Source: Hordeum vulgare subsp. vulgare (Eukaryota > Streptophyta > Magnoliopsida > Poales > Poaceae). From it: DNA of 64,000 nt. This document shows, piece after piece, positions 1 through 11,319 of the stretch (its first letter is position 1; each line of letters starts with the position of its first letter). The DNA lies in contig NC_058524.1 in NCBI RefSeq assembly GCF_904849725.1, positions 545,913,763 to 545,977,762 on the forward strand, given 5' to 3'. The position numbers and the translations under genes were made by a program. The notes beneath the pieces are model-generated. The model was not told where the DNA came from and made no database searches. It saw only the letters and a list, made by a program, of their open reading frames with translations.

Positions 1-971
1 CCTTGGCCAGTCTCCGCTTATTCCACAGTTCCTGCTTTGAGTTGCAAATGTGAGCAACAACACCGGTATCAAATACCCAAGAGCTACTACGAGTGCTGGT
101 AAGGTACACATCAATAACATGTATATCACATATACCTTTAACGTTGTCGGCCTTCTTGTCCGCTAAGTATTTGGGGCAGTTATGCTTCCAGTGACCTTTT
201 CCCTTGCAATAGAAGCACTCAGTCTCAGGCTTGGGTCCATTCTTTTTCTTCTTCCCGGTATCTGGCTTACCGAGCGCGGCAATGGCTTTGCCGTCTTTCT
301 TGATGTTCTTCTTACCCTTGCCCTTCTTGAAACTAGTGGTCTTGTTGACCATCAACACTTGATGCTCTTTCTTTATTTCTACTTCTGCAGACTTGAGCAT
401 CGAGTACAACTCGGGAATGGTCTTGTCCATCCCCTGCATGTTGTAGTTAAGCACAAAGCCTTTGTAGCTTGGTGGGAGATTGGAGGATTCTGTCAATTAT
501 AGCATTATCCGGAAGTTTGACTCCAAGTGAAGTCAGACGACCGTGTAACCCAGACATTTTGAGTATGTGCTCACTGACAGAACTGTTCTGCTCCATCTTA
601 CAGCTAAAGAACTTGTCGGAGACTTCATATCTCTCTACACGGGCATGATCTTGAAAAAGTAGCTTCAGCTCTTCGAACATCTCATATGCACCGTGTTGCT
701 CAAAATGCCTTTGGAGCCCTGTTTCTAAACTGTATAACATGCCCCACCTAACCAGAGAGTAGTCATCACTCCGCGTTTGCTAGACGTTCAGAATGTCCTA
801 GGTTGCTGCGGGAGCGGGAGGGTCACCTAGCGGCGCATCAAGGACATAAGCCTTTTTAGCTGCTTCAAGGATGAGCTTCAAGTTGCGAACCCAGTCCGTA
901 TAGTTGCTACCATCATCTTTCAGCTTGTTTTTCTCTAGGAATGCGTTGAAATTGAGGTTGACGTTGGCCAT
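1..971 (-). pseudogene. copia gag and start of protease, decayed
   Basis: Reading from ATG at 971, the frame gives a copia-type Gag (UBN2/DUF4219-like capsid), beginning MANVNLNFNAFLEKNKLKDD. A stop lies near 780, after which the frame recovers at 740-447 (MLYSLETGLQRHFEQHGAYE). Further on comes a CCHC zinc knuckle (CFYCKGKGHWKHNC, near 215-175) and the start of the aspartic protease with the DTG triad (WVFDTGVVAHICNS, near 85-45). In active copies this polyprotein packages RNA and matures the particle. Here the internal stop and small frame slips make it a pseudogene. It is the downstream part of the element whose 5' LTR is at 12185-13932. Confidence 0.85.
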
Positions 972-1710
972 CTACAATATTTATAAAGACAACTTTTAGA
1001 CTAAGTTCATGACAATTAAGTTCATTTAATCAAATTAAGTATGAACTCCCACTTAAATCGACATCCCTCTAGTCATCTAAGTGATACATGATCCATGTTG
1101 ACTAACCCGTGTCCGATCATCATGTGAGACGGACTAGTCACCATGGTGGGAAACTTCATGCTGATCGTATTCAACCATACGACTCATGTTCGACCTTTCA
1201 GTCTCTTGTATTCGAGGTCATGTCTGTACATGCTAAGCTTGTCGAGTCAACCTAGATGTTTCGCGTGTGTAAATCTGGCTTACACCCGTTGTATGCGAAC
1301 GTTAGAATCTATCACACCCGATCATCACGTGGTGCTTCGAGACAACGATCCTTCGCAACGGTGCACACTTAGGGGAATACATTCTCGAAATTTTAAGAGG
1401 GATCATCTTATTATGCTACCATCGTTCTAAGCAATAAGATGAAAAACATGATAAACATCACAATGCAATCATATAATGACATGATATGGCCATTATCATC
1501 TTTGCTCTTTCGATCTCCATCTTCAGGCATCGCATGATCATCATCGTCACCGGCGTGACACCATGATCTCCATCATCGTGTATCCGTGAAGTCGTCACGC
1601 CAACTACTACTATCACTACTACTATAGATAACCGTTAGCAATGAAGTAAAAATAGTAAGCACATGGCGTTGCATCTCATACAATAAATTAAGACAACTCC
1701 TATGGCTCCT
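972..1710 (-). other. copia untranslated leader, downstream half
   Basis: No ORF of interest. The sequence is the untranslated leader between primer binding site and gag. It is homologous to 32760-33346 in the second Angela-like element; both contain runs such as TCATCACGTG and GTGACATGATATGGCCATTATC. The other half of this leader continues at 11666-12184, beyond the CACTA insertion. Confidence 0.7.
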
Positions 1711-2300
1711 CACTACTAGAATCTGCTGGTTTGCCGACAGCCAGAGCTGACGGCAAAGGACAGTTTAACTGATGGCAAAGGCTTTGTCGTCAGTGAGCTG
1801 TCGGCAAAGGTGTCGGCCAAGATTTTATCGGCAATCACCTTCTTTGCCGACAGCCGGAGCTCCACCGACGGCAAAGACTTTGCTATCAGCCTTGTGGCAC
1901 GGGCTGACGGCAAAGAGCAGTGGCGGCAACGGCGCAGGCCGAGCTCCGTTAGAAGGTTAACGGCAGGCTTTGCCCACAACCGTAGCAAAGCTGACGGCAA
2001 AGCCTCCCCTCTTTGCCCACAGCCGTAGCAGAGCTGACGGCAAAGCCCAAACACCTGGGTCCCCTTGGCCGCCTCTTTGCCGACAGCTAGAGCCCAGCTG
2101 ACGGCAAAGCCTACCCCTGGGACCCCTTGGCCGCCTCTTTGCCGACAGCTTTGTCCCAGCTGACGGCAAAGCCGAAAAATTGGTATTCCCAGAGTTGCCA
2201 GAATGCACAGGCTGCCGCCACGTGTCCTCTTTGCCGACAGCCCACCGATGGCAAAGGCTTTGCCGTCAGTGAGCTGTCGGCAAAGACCCTCTTTGCTTTT
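1711..2300. repeat. CACTA left terminus with subterminal repeats
   Basis: The TIR is followed by about a dozen degenerate copies, in both orientations, of a 12-14-bp unit (GCTGACGGCAAAG or its complement CTTTGCCGTCAGC). In CACTA elements such arrays bind the TNPA-type protein. Long ORFs in this stretch are produced by the repeats and are not genes. Confidence 0.85.
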
Positions 2301-3015
2301 TTTCATATTTGTTTTCTGTTAATTCCCTGCATTTGCAAAACATAGATACAAACAACAACATATATATATTGAATCTGCCCCTAAACAGCACCACAAGTGC
2401 ATCACAAAGTGCAAACAGCAGAACACAAGTGCAAACAACACGAATATATGTCATTAAAGTGCAAACAAGATCACAAAGTATTACAAAGCATCACAAGTGC
2501 ATCCACAAATACAATTGCATTACAAAGTTCATCTAGGACTACACAAGTGCATTACAAAGTCTCGAGCATCCATCCATATGCCATGCTGCTTTATCAAAAT
2601 CTGCATAATGAGAAAGAATTTAGAAGAAGAATACAATAAGAAAGAAGTTATCTAAATTAAGCTAAGCAATTAGAAGAAGAAGTGGAAGAAGAAGAAGAAG
2701 AACAAGAACAAGAAGTGGAAGAAGTGGAAGAAGAAGAAGAAGAAGAAGATAGAGAAAAAGAAAGAAGAGAAGTTATCTTTTTCTCCTCTTTCTTCTTCTC
2801 TTATTTCTTCATCTCTTGTTTGTTCTTCTCTTCTGGTTTCTTTTAAAACTTTCTAAACTAATTATGTCAGTTTTGAGCTCTAATATCAACTAGAATTTAC
2901 TAAGCTAACTAAACCATGGCTAATATCAACTAGAATTTACTAAGCTAACTAAAGCCTGGCATAATCTAAGTTGATCTAAACAATAAGAAGAATAAGAAGG
3001 AGAGGAATAACTTAC
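2301..3015. other. CACTA 3' non-coding region, low complexity
   Basis: This is AT-rich sequence downstream of the second CACTA gene. It has short repeats of ACAAGTGCA / CACAAAGTGCAAAC at 2390-2560, a GAA-rich tract (2660-2775) followed by its TTC-rich complement (2776-2820), and a 34-bp duplication with copies starting near 2880 and 2921. A possible terminal exon of the minus-strand gene may start near 2610, but it cannot be fixed by eye. Confidence 0.5.
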
Positions 3016-5277
3016 CAAATGCCAGGAAACGAAGGAGAAGCTGCATCTCCGTTGGTCGCTGGGTTGCTAGGGCTCTCACCAGGAGAAGTAAAGGGATCGT
3101 GGGATTCAACTCTTGAATGACGCTGCAACAAGGCAAGAGTTAAAATATGTGGTTAGCACGGCAACACACAATGGTATAAGACCGTGCAAGGTTGGTCATT
3201 GAAAGGGAACTCACCGTTCCCACCGGAGAAGGCATCGGCGGAGGGGGCGGCAAACCTTGCTTCTCACACATAGCCTGCAAATTAGTTTTCGAGGAGTCAA
3301 AGAAATAGCCTTGTTGCGTCTCACACATGGCCTTGCTTCTCACACAACTGACTTACCGCAACGAAGTCGTGCATGGCCTTCGCATGGCCATTATTGCGTG
3401 CCCTCTCCTCGTCAAGCAACCTCTGCGTATTCCAGTCCCTCTCCTCCAACAAGAGCCTGGTGGCCTCCCTCTCCTTCATAAGTGCGGCCTGCAACCACTC
3501 CTCAAAAGGAATTTTCATCATCCATCCAGGGACAAAAGAACGAAAGAACTAATGAAGAAAACTAACCTCGATGGCAAGATCAACTGGCCTCGCGCGTTGC
3601 CGTATTGCAGGAGCGGAGCTCGTTTGCCTTGACTTGATCTGAGATAGAGTCTCAGTGATAGGGACGAAGCCATCACACATGGCCAGCGTGCCATGACTCT
3701 TACCGCCACCAGAGATCATTAACGCCTCTGGATCAATAGGATTCTGGCTCGGGTCAAAGTCAGGCCCACGCAGCTGTTTGACCACCTCAGAATAAGACGT
3801 CATCTTGCTGTAGGCGGACAGGCTTGTGTACGCCGACGACCCGTCCCCCTGAGAATATGCCTTCGCCATCTTGTACGAGCCCTTATGGGCCATGCTAAAC
3901 GCGGCGTATCCCTCAGGCTCGGGCTGGTTATTGTGTTTGGCCCACACGAAAAGACAAAGAATTAGTACAACAAAAATCATGAACGAACGAATTATTGATG
4001 AAACAAAACAAGGCACACATACCCATTTTTAGCGTATTGCTTGATGTTGGCATTGCCTTGGTGGTGTGGCACACCAACCAGTTGGGCACGACGGTCCTTG
4101 TCCATAGTGTGGGTGCTCAACCAAGCCTCTGTGCACCACCTGTCCGCTATCATCTCCCAACAATCCATCTTATCGGCCAACCATCTCGGGGGCACCTATG
4201 AATGTAAGTTAATGAAGAATGAAACTAAGTATTATAACTAAATAGACCTAACTAGCCCTAAGAATTGATCTTTGGAATGTACATACCTCCATGTACTCGG
4301 TCTTATCAAGGAAAATCTTTCGACATTCAGTCTTTGTCTTCGGCTCCCCTTGCTTGGCGTACCAATCTCGAACAACCTGAACACGCATTTCGTGCCTCGT
4401 GTTATTCAATAAACTCTTGCACTCTTTCACGAGGTTCTTCTTGGCCGCCTCCTCCGTCCCCTCCTCGACCCTAAAGTGACTCTGCAATTATGCCAAATAG
4501 ATGCACAGATGAATAGTGAAATGATTTGGAAGGAAATAACAATATATAACATTGTATACTTACCCAAAAATCAGCCAACACCTTGTCGGCCACGCTCACG
4601 CAAACAACACCATTGACATGTGTGTTTTCCGGGAGCAAAGCGGCTTGGTAGTGCTCCCAGTTGAGTCCTGGCTCGGGAACCATACCCTCACCGGGCAACT
4701 GCACTATCCCGGGGAAGTGCTCCCTAAGTAAAGCACCAAGGAGGCAGTTTGGATTCCGGGTATTCTGCAGGTAATCCCAACCCCTACATAATGATAAGGC
4801 AAAGACATTAGCTACTTGGTGAAATATAATGATATAAGGTACACAATATATATCAACTTACTTCTCGCCTTCTGGCTTAATTAACGGCCTGTGCTGCAAG
4901 TCCAATCGGTCTGGAACTCGTGTCATACCACGTTGGTAGACCGACTTGCTGGCAGCCGCCTCAGCCTCCGCCTCAGCACCCTCCGCCTCAGCACCCTCCG
5001 CCTCAGCACCCTCCGCCTCAGCCTCCACCTCAGCCCCCTGCATCAGTGTCTCCTCCTGGACGGTAGGATCCCGCACCGGCGACACCCTCGTCTGCAAGGG
5101 TGAAGTGGCCGAGGGTGGTGGCGACTGGCTCCTATCATGCAGCCTCACTCTCCCACGACCACGTCCTCTGCCTCTCTTCTTTCCTACGCCTCTCCCACGG
5201 GGCTCCTCGGCAAAGCTCTGCAACAAAGTTCTCCATAGCTGCCCAGGTGCTATCCTCAACTTATCCCCGCCTGCCAT
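3016..5277 (-). CDS. CACTA second gene, Transposase_24 (Ptta/En/Spm) type, about 8 exons
   Basis: This looks like the second protein of a CACTA transposon, which is thought to bind subterminal repeats and assist the TNP2 transposase in the nucleus. Exons inferred from GT/AG sites that keep frame are 5277-4863, 4783-4564, 4481-4287, 4195-4023, 3941-3567, 3488-3357, 3274-3215 and 3122-3016. The start is MAGGDKLRIAPGQLWRTLL, followed by an Arg/Gly-rich stretch and an acidic repeat (EAEGAEAEGAEAEG). Then comes the conserved core with WDYLQN, LNWEHY, CKSLLNNTRHEMR, WLADKMDCWEMIADRWC and PHHQGN, and a Glu/Arg-rich, probably coiled-coil tail (MKEREATRLLLEERDW). The exon 4-5 junction is suspect: the acceptor before 3941 reads GTGTGG instead of AG and the phase is off by one. 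The protein is otherwise open, much better kept than its neighbour. It shares orientation with TNP2, ending 141 bp upstream. Confidence 0.8.
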
Positions 5278-5417
5278 GTCTCACCACCTGTAACGATAAA
5301 TAGTTAAATAATTAGTACAAATTCAAGGACAATAATTAAGTGAACAATAATAAATACATGAATAATTCAACTAATAATTGAATAATTAAACAACAATGTT
5401 TGGATGCATACAAAGTA

Positions 5418-8400
5418 CTAATAGTCTGGATCATCTGTCTCTTCTCCATGGTCAATTGAAGCAAAATCATCATCAGTATCACACATGTCGTCATGACTGA
5501 TATCGTCATCGGGTTCAAGGACATCATGTGGAAGGCCTTTTTGTAACCGATCAAGCATTGATAGCTCATCGGCATTGGTAACTTCTTCTACTTCCACTTC
5601 TTCCTCATCATCACGTGAGTCTTGTTCCTCCGTGTTCAGGGTGGACGTAGAGCAGTTTCGGGTACGACGTCTGACACCACGTGATTCTTGGAAAAATTCT
5701 CCATCATATGTTATTGGGTCAATTTGAGGTTCATAATTGTCTTCATTTGGGGGAGGTGGTCTAAGATGTGGCGGCACATCGAACACGACATACCAACCTT
5801 CTAGGTTCTTAACACTTTGACGACAGTATGGCAGATAGAAAACTTGGGTGGCCTGTTGAGCCACAATATAGACATCGGCACCGCTTAACTGCCTGTCTTG
5901 TTGAATTTCGACAATCCCAAGATGTTCATGAGTCCGTCTTGTCTTAGTAGGATCGAACCAATGACATTTGAACACAACAACGTTCGGAGGATTTTCACCA
6001 TAATAATGAAGTTCGTAGACTTCTTCAAGTCTTCCATAATACTCGACACCTCCCTCGCCTATAGCAGAGACACCGGAATTGTTTGTTTTTCGACCGAGCA
6101 TTGAAAGCTCTTTGCTAGCAGTACGAAAGCGATACCCGTTGATGTCATACTTCTGAAATGTATGGACCTTAAAGTCAAAACCATTAGCTATTTGTCTCAA
6201 TTCGTCGTCGACTTGCTCATCTGAATTAGCCTAGAAGTTAAGAAAAGATAGAGTTTGGTGTGTTACTCATGAGTAATAGCAACAAAGGAAATCACTTATT
6301 ATATATAAGGGAGGTACCATTTTTTTGAACCAAGAGATGAAACCGGGATAGCCGCCTCCTGTCTTTTCAAGAAGTTCATACTCGAGAATGGATTCTTTCT
6401 CGATTGCAACACCATTCGAGAATTGTTCGACGTATCGACTGTATCAATTAATAATAGTTGTTAGACACAAAACTTGTTAAAAGTTGCGAAACAATGTACA
6501 GAGCGCTTACTCGATGTATGGCCGAACTTCTGTTAAATTGTTCAATATATACATCGTTAGTGTGCGCCACTCCTCGACGCACAACAACTTTGGTTTTCCC
6601 ACACCAGAAGGTGCGGGCTTCCCTTTGAAAAGGCTGAGATTGGATTCACGTCGTTTGGGGTCGCCCAGATTGTACCGAGGCTTTGGATTATGCAAGCTGT
6701 GCATAGTCATAGTGTGCGGTTACGAAATTTGCCGCCTCCTCGGTAATGAACGCCTCGGCCATCGATGCTTCAATTCTACGTTTATTTTTACATTTTCCTC
6801 GAAGTGTCTTCTGCATTCTTTCAGTTGCGTAGCACCAACGATTTTGCACAGGGCCACCCAATCTTGCCTTGGTTGGGAGATGCAAAATCATGTGTTGCAT
6901 CGGATTAAAGAAGCCCAGTGGAAAAATCTTCTCTAAGTTGCAGAGCAACTCAGGCGCCAACTCTTCCATGTCATCTATCAAGGCACGCGACAACTCTTTA
7001 GCACAAAGAACACGGAAGAAATAGCTCAACTCGGCCAATACTAGCCATTCAGCCTCGGGGATATAGCCACGCAACATCACCGGCATTATCCGCTCAAGCC
7101 ATATGTGCCAATCATGACTCTTGAGCCCAAAAATTTTCATTTTTTCAATGCTCGCTCCCCTCGCTAGATTCGCAACATACCCATCGGGGAACAACAACTT
7201 TTTTTGCACCCACAAGAGGATTTCCCTTATTGCTCCCTTCTCAAGATTGTACCAGGCAGGTGGTTTGGACCAATTTTTTCTTCCTTTCGGTTCTCAACAT
7301 GGGCTATCACACAGAGTCTCCTGGTCAACTCTAGCCTTTGTATTATCTTTGCCCTTATCAGTGCCAAAAAATGTGCCAAGAAGGGCCTCGGCGATATTCT
7401 TTTCAGTGTGCATCATGTCAATGTTGTGTGGAAGTAAGAGGTCTTCGAAGTAGGGGAGATCCCAGATGCATGGCTTGTGGGTCCAGGCGTGTTCCTCATT
7501 ATAACCCAAGAAATACCCTGTACGGTTTGGATCAGGCTCCATAGATTTTTAACTGTTCATTAATTTGTGCCCCCGTCAACGCAGGTGGTGCAGAGTGTTT
7601 GACAACTTTACCTTTCATGAAATTCTTCTTGTCTTTTCTGAATGGATGGTCCATAGGCAAGAACTGTCTATGCAAGTCAAAGCAGGAATACTTCCCACCT
7701 GCCGGCAACCAATGAAACTTAAGAGCTGCCTTGCATTGTGGGCATGGGAACCTTCCATGCACACACCAGGCAACGAAAAGCGCAAATGCTGGCAGACCAT
7801 GCAACGAGTATTGGTACCAAACATACATTTGAAAGTTCTCTTTCTTAGCTGCGTCGTATGTGTTGACCCCATTCACCCAAGCTTCTTTCAAGTCATCCAT
7901 CAGCGGTTGCATGTACACACTCATATTCTTCCCCGGGTATTTTGGCCCTGGAACTATCAACGTCAGAAATATGTGCTTTCTTTGCATAATGGATGATGGT
8001 GGAAGATTGAGGGGAATGACAAATACAGGCCAGCAACTATATTGGGTAGCCGTCATACCAAAAGGATTGAACCCATCGAGGCTGATGGCGATTCGACAAT
8101 TCCTTGGTTCTTTAGCTTTTTTCCTTATGTATACTATCAAATGCCTTCCATGCGTCACCATCTGAAGGGTGTACCAACATCGGAACTCCGTGTTCATCTA
8201 ATTCTTTGCTAATTCCATGTTTGTGCCATGTCATCTGTTTTGCTGTTTCTTCGAGCATGTAAAGTCGTTGAAGTCTTGGTAGGATCGGCATATACCGTAG
8301 GACACTCACGGGGATTTTGCTCTGCTTCTTCTCACCTTCACCGTTTTCTACCTCAACATATCTGGAGGACTTGCAAAATGGACAATATGTTTCCTCCGCA

Positions 8401-9046
8401 TACTCTTTCCTAAATAGGCACATCCCTTCTCACAAGCATGTATCTGCTCATACGGCATCTTGAGTGCACTAAGGATTTTGTTTGACTCATATAGGTTTGA
8501 AGGCATAATATGACCTTCTGGTAGAAAGCGCCCAAATAGGGTCATCACTGAGTCAAACAGATCTCTTCCAATGTTGAACTGGGCTTTCAGAGCCATTACT
8601 TGTGCGATGGCATCTAGCTGAGAAATCTTAGTGTGCTCGTGAAGAGGACGTTTTGAAGACTCCAACATGGCATAGAAGGCTTTCGCGGATTCCTCCATCT
8701 CTTCATCCTTGTTCCGAGCATCATCAAAGTCATTCACCATGTCTTCAATCCCTGTACCATGATCATCGGTGCACCGACGCAACACCTCGTCTCTGTTACG
8801 TTGGGCCGACTCACCATGAAATGTCCACAAGGTATAGCCGGGAGTAAAACCACGCATCTGCAGGTGTTTACCCATTACATCCTTTGTCTGTCGCGAATAA
8901 TTCTTGCACTTAGTGCAGGGGCACCATGTTTTTGGCTGGCCTTTATAAAACGTCGTTTCCACGAATTCATAGGTTTTGCTCAACCATTCATCGGTCATAT
9001 CTCTCTGACTATGGTGACCGGTGTACATCCATTCACGATCAGTCAT
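5418..9046 (-). pseudogene. CACTA TNP2 transposase, several frameshifts
   Basis: Transposase of the CACTA element, which would cut at the TIRs. Exon 1 runs 9046-6511, exon 2 6438-6318 and exon 3 6230-5418, each with fitting splice sites. Domains in order: Transpos_assoc (starts MTDREWMYTG; zinc-like CPCTKCKN); TNP2 with DGFNPFG (near 8080) and a cysteine pair CPQC; DUF4218 (SHDWHIWLERIMP, NPMQHMILHLPTKARLGGP); a linker (YNLGDPKRRESNLS); DUF4216 (YYGRLEEVYEL, NVVVFKCHWFDP) with a Glu/Asp-rich tail. Exon 1 is broken by single-base frame slips near 8420, 8130 and 7545, by loss of frame near 7300-7215, and by another slip near 6700. Exons 2 and 3 are open. The element is therefore probably immobile without help from a related copy. 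The start ATG lies 164 bp downstream of a long hairpin. Confidence 0.9.
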
Positions 9047-9209
9047 TCTGGCAAGCTAGCTACATAGTATCCACATATAAAACAATATAAAATATCAATT
9101 CATCAAGTATGTTAAATTAATTATGGCCATTTTTTAATCATGGTTAATACATTGGGATGCACGGCATGCACACCTACCAGCTACTAGGTAAAGATGGGTC
9201 CTAATCCCA

Positions 9210-9420
9210 CCCGAGTATGTGTAGATTGGGTCATTTCCCACTGCTCTGCTCCCGACCCAACGCAAAATTTCGGCAGCACCTCCCCGTTGTTCTCCTGATA
9301 CACGTCTCGGCAACTAACCGAGAGGATGTGTACCCGGAGAACAACAAGGAGGAGCTGTCGAAACTCTGCATGGGATCCGGAGCAAAGCGTGGGAAACGAC
9401 CCAATCTACACATACCCGGG
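9210..9420 (-). promoter_or_regulatory. long hairpin (inverted repeat) upstream of TNP2
   Basis: Two arms of roughly 100 bp pair around a centre near 9315. The left arm opens CCCGAGTATGTGTAGATTGG and the right arm ends CCAATCTACACATACCCGGG. A smaller stem (CTCGGCAACTAACCGAG) sits at the tip. The same structure, of nearly the same length, lies upstream of the TNP2 fragment at 62376. The position suggests the 5' untranslated region or promoter of the transposase gene. Function is inferred only. Confidence 0.75.
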
Positions 9421-10855
9421 TTGTCCATGGATAACGTTGGACAATTCGAAAGAATCGCCGTTATAAATATGCAAATGCATGCATATTTATGACAGGAACC
9501 CTTTCGAACGGGAGACGCATATTGGTTACTCAACACCTTTGCATTTTAATACTAAAAATACCTAGCTAGATAGTCTCATCAGCACGAAGGCCGGAACAGA
9601 GCAAAATAAAGGGGGTGGAGGAGGAGTTAACAAATGTGCTCACTTTCGAATGCAAGGGAGGTCGTCGAAAACCAATCCCTCGCGGAGAAGCTACTGCACA
9701 TTTAAATGCACCCAATCAACACAAATACGCACTCGCGGTAATTAAGCTAACTAATACTAACATCTATCATTTAAATGCATTTTTCTAAAACTCTGAATCT
9801 TCATATCTTTACATGCGAAATACTTAAATTTCACTGCTAAATTGTGATCTTCGGGGGCATAATTCATAGAGTTCTCCAAAACTACTTTGAGTGTGATGCA
9901 TTCAGGTTTGTTGTGTAGAGCTAATATTACTTCCCCTATTTTGTAGGTTAATAAAGTTCTTTGAGTAATCTATACTTATACCAGATATTTCCAATTCAAT
10001 CTCTCACATATCCGTTTTTGTCAGTTACGCATCCCTCACGTATCTCTATCTCAAAAAATAATATCTCTAACGTATCTCTCTCTCTTAACATATAGTCCAA
10101 GTTTTTTACAACTGCACCACGTTATACATCAAACATAGTCCAGCCAGTACAATAGCGCCTTCTCTCTCCTGGAAACAAATATAGGCTGCTCTGATCCTCC
10201 GCCTCACGCACTCCTCTCCAGCACACATTCTATCCTAGGCCGGCTGTCACCTTGGGATAGGGAAAGATTGATCGAGGTTTGATCTACTTATAATTTTATC
10301 CTTGCTTTATTCCTATTTAGATGATTAGATCACACTTCATAATGCATGGATGCAAATTTCGGCAATTCGATCATTGATGCGTTGTGCTCTACTATGATGC
10401 AGATCATATATGCGACATGTGAGCATGTACGCTGGGTAGGCTCTCAAAGCTAATTATTTCTTCATCTCAGTAGTACCAGGAAACAAAATTAATTACCTTC
10501 TGCTCTCTGAATTTGTTCCCCTCTCGGTCAATCTTCTCTGTTTTGCCACGGCCATAGCTTTTACATAATGTATGTTAGTGCAGGTGAGTATAATATGGAA
10601 CGACCAGCTCATCCTTCATATTAAAAACCTTAATTTTAATTAACTATTATCTCAATCAATCTAAAACTTCCCATATATTAGCTTACAAAAAACTTTTGAT
10701 TTGTTTGATCAACCTACGTTAACTGTCCCGATTTAATATACCGATTTTGGTATACAGAACATAGTAAGAACAAACTCTAACCTGAGATTTTATACTCCAA
10801 AAAAAATCTAACCTAACTTCATGTATTTTGTTTCCCTGCATATTCACGTACAAGT
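9421..10855. other. CACTA upstream region, no gene seen
   Basis: AT-rich sequence upstream of TNP2. It has no convincing ORF. The first 60 bp (TTGTCCATGGATAACGTTGG and on) are also conserved beside the second hairpin at 61977-62030. CT-rich runs (TCTCTAACGTATCTCTCTCT) lie near 10060-10085. Promoter elements cannot be assigned. Confidence 0.5.
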
Positions 10856-10861
10856 ATTATA

Positions 10862-11270
10862 CCGAACCTGGCGCGGACGGACCGGCGGGAGGGAGAGGCG
10901 GGGGCCACGGAGGAGCGGATGAGGAGGGGACTCCGGCGGCGTCGGGCGAGGGGGGCGGCGGGGGCCGGGGCCGGCGGCGCCTCGTCGTCCGGCGGCTGGC
11001 GGCGGGCCGGAGGGGGCGGCGCACGGCCCGAGCCGGAGGGGGCGGCGTCGGGCGGGGGGGGCGGCGGGGGCCGGGGCCAGCGGCGCCTTGTCGTCCGGCG
11101 GCTGGCGGCGGGCCGGAGGGGGCGGCGCCGGGCCCGAGCCGGAGGGGGCGGCGCGGGGCGGGGCGGGCGAGGGGCGGCGCAGGGCGGGGCGGCCGCGGGG
11201 CGGCGCAGGGCGGGGCGGGCGAGGGGCGGCGTGGGAGAGCAGGGCGCGCGTGCACGGGACGGTGAGAGAG
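10862..11270. repeat. extreme GC-rich block with 106-bp tandem repeats
   Basis: About 400 bp is almost only G and C, with G-runs on the plus strand. A 106-bp unit occurs twice (anchor GTCGGGCG at 10941 and 11047). It is followed by shorter units of the type GGGGCGGGGCGGGCGAGGGG (near 11155-11235). Every long ORF here comes from composition (Arg/Gly/Ala or Pro/Ala). The block lies between the right-end subterminal repeats and the TNP2 upstream region, in otherwise AT-rich DNA. Confidence 0.85.
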
Positions 11271-11319
11271 AGAAGGCGCGGTGAGAGAGAAGGCACGGGG
11301 GGATAAGGCAGGTGTATGG

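Noticed and set aside
1716..2306. 196-codon minus-strand ORF
   Set aside because: It is made of repeated LCRQL/FAVS/LPSA words from the CACTA subterminal repeats; no protein family.
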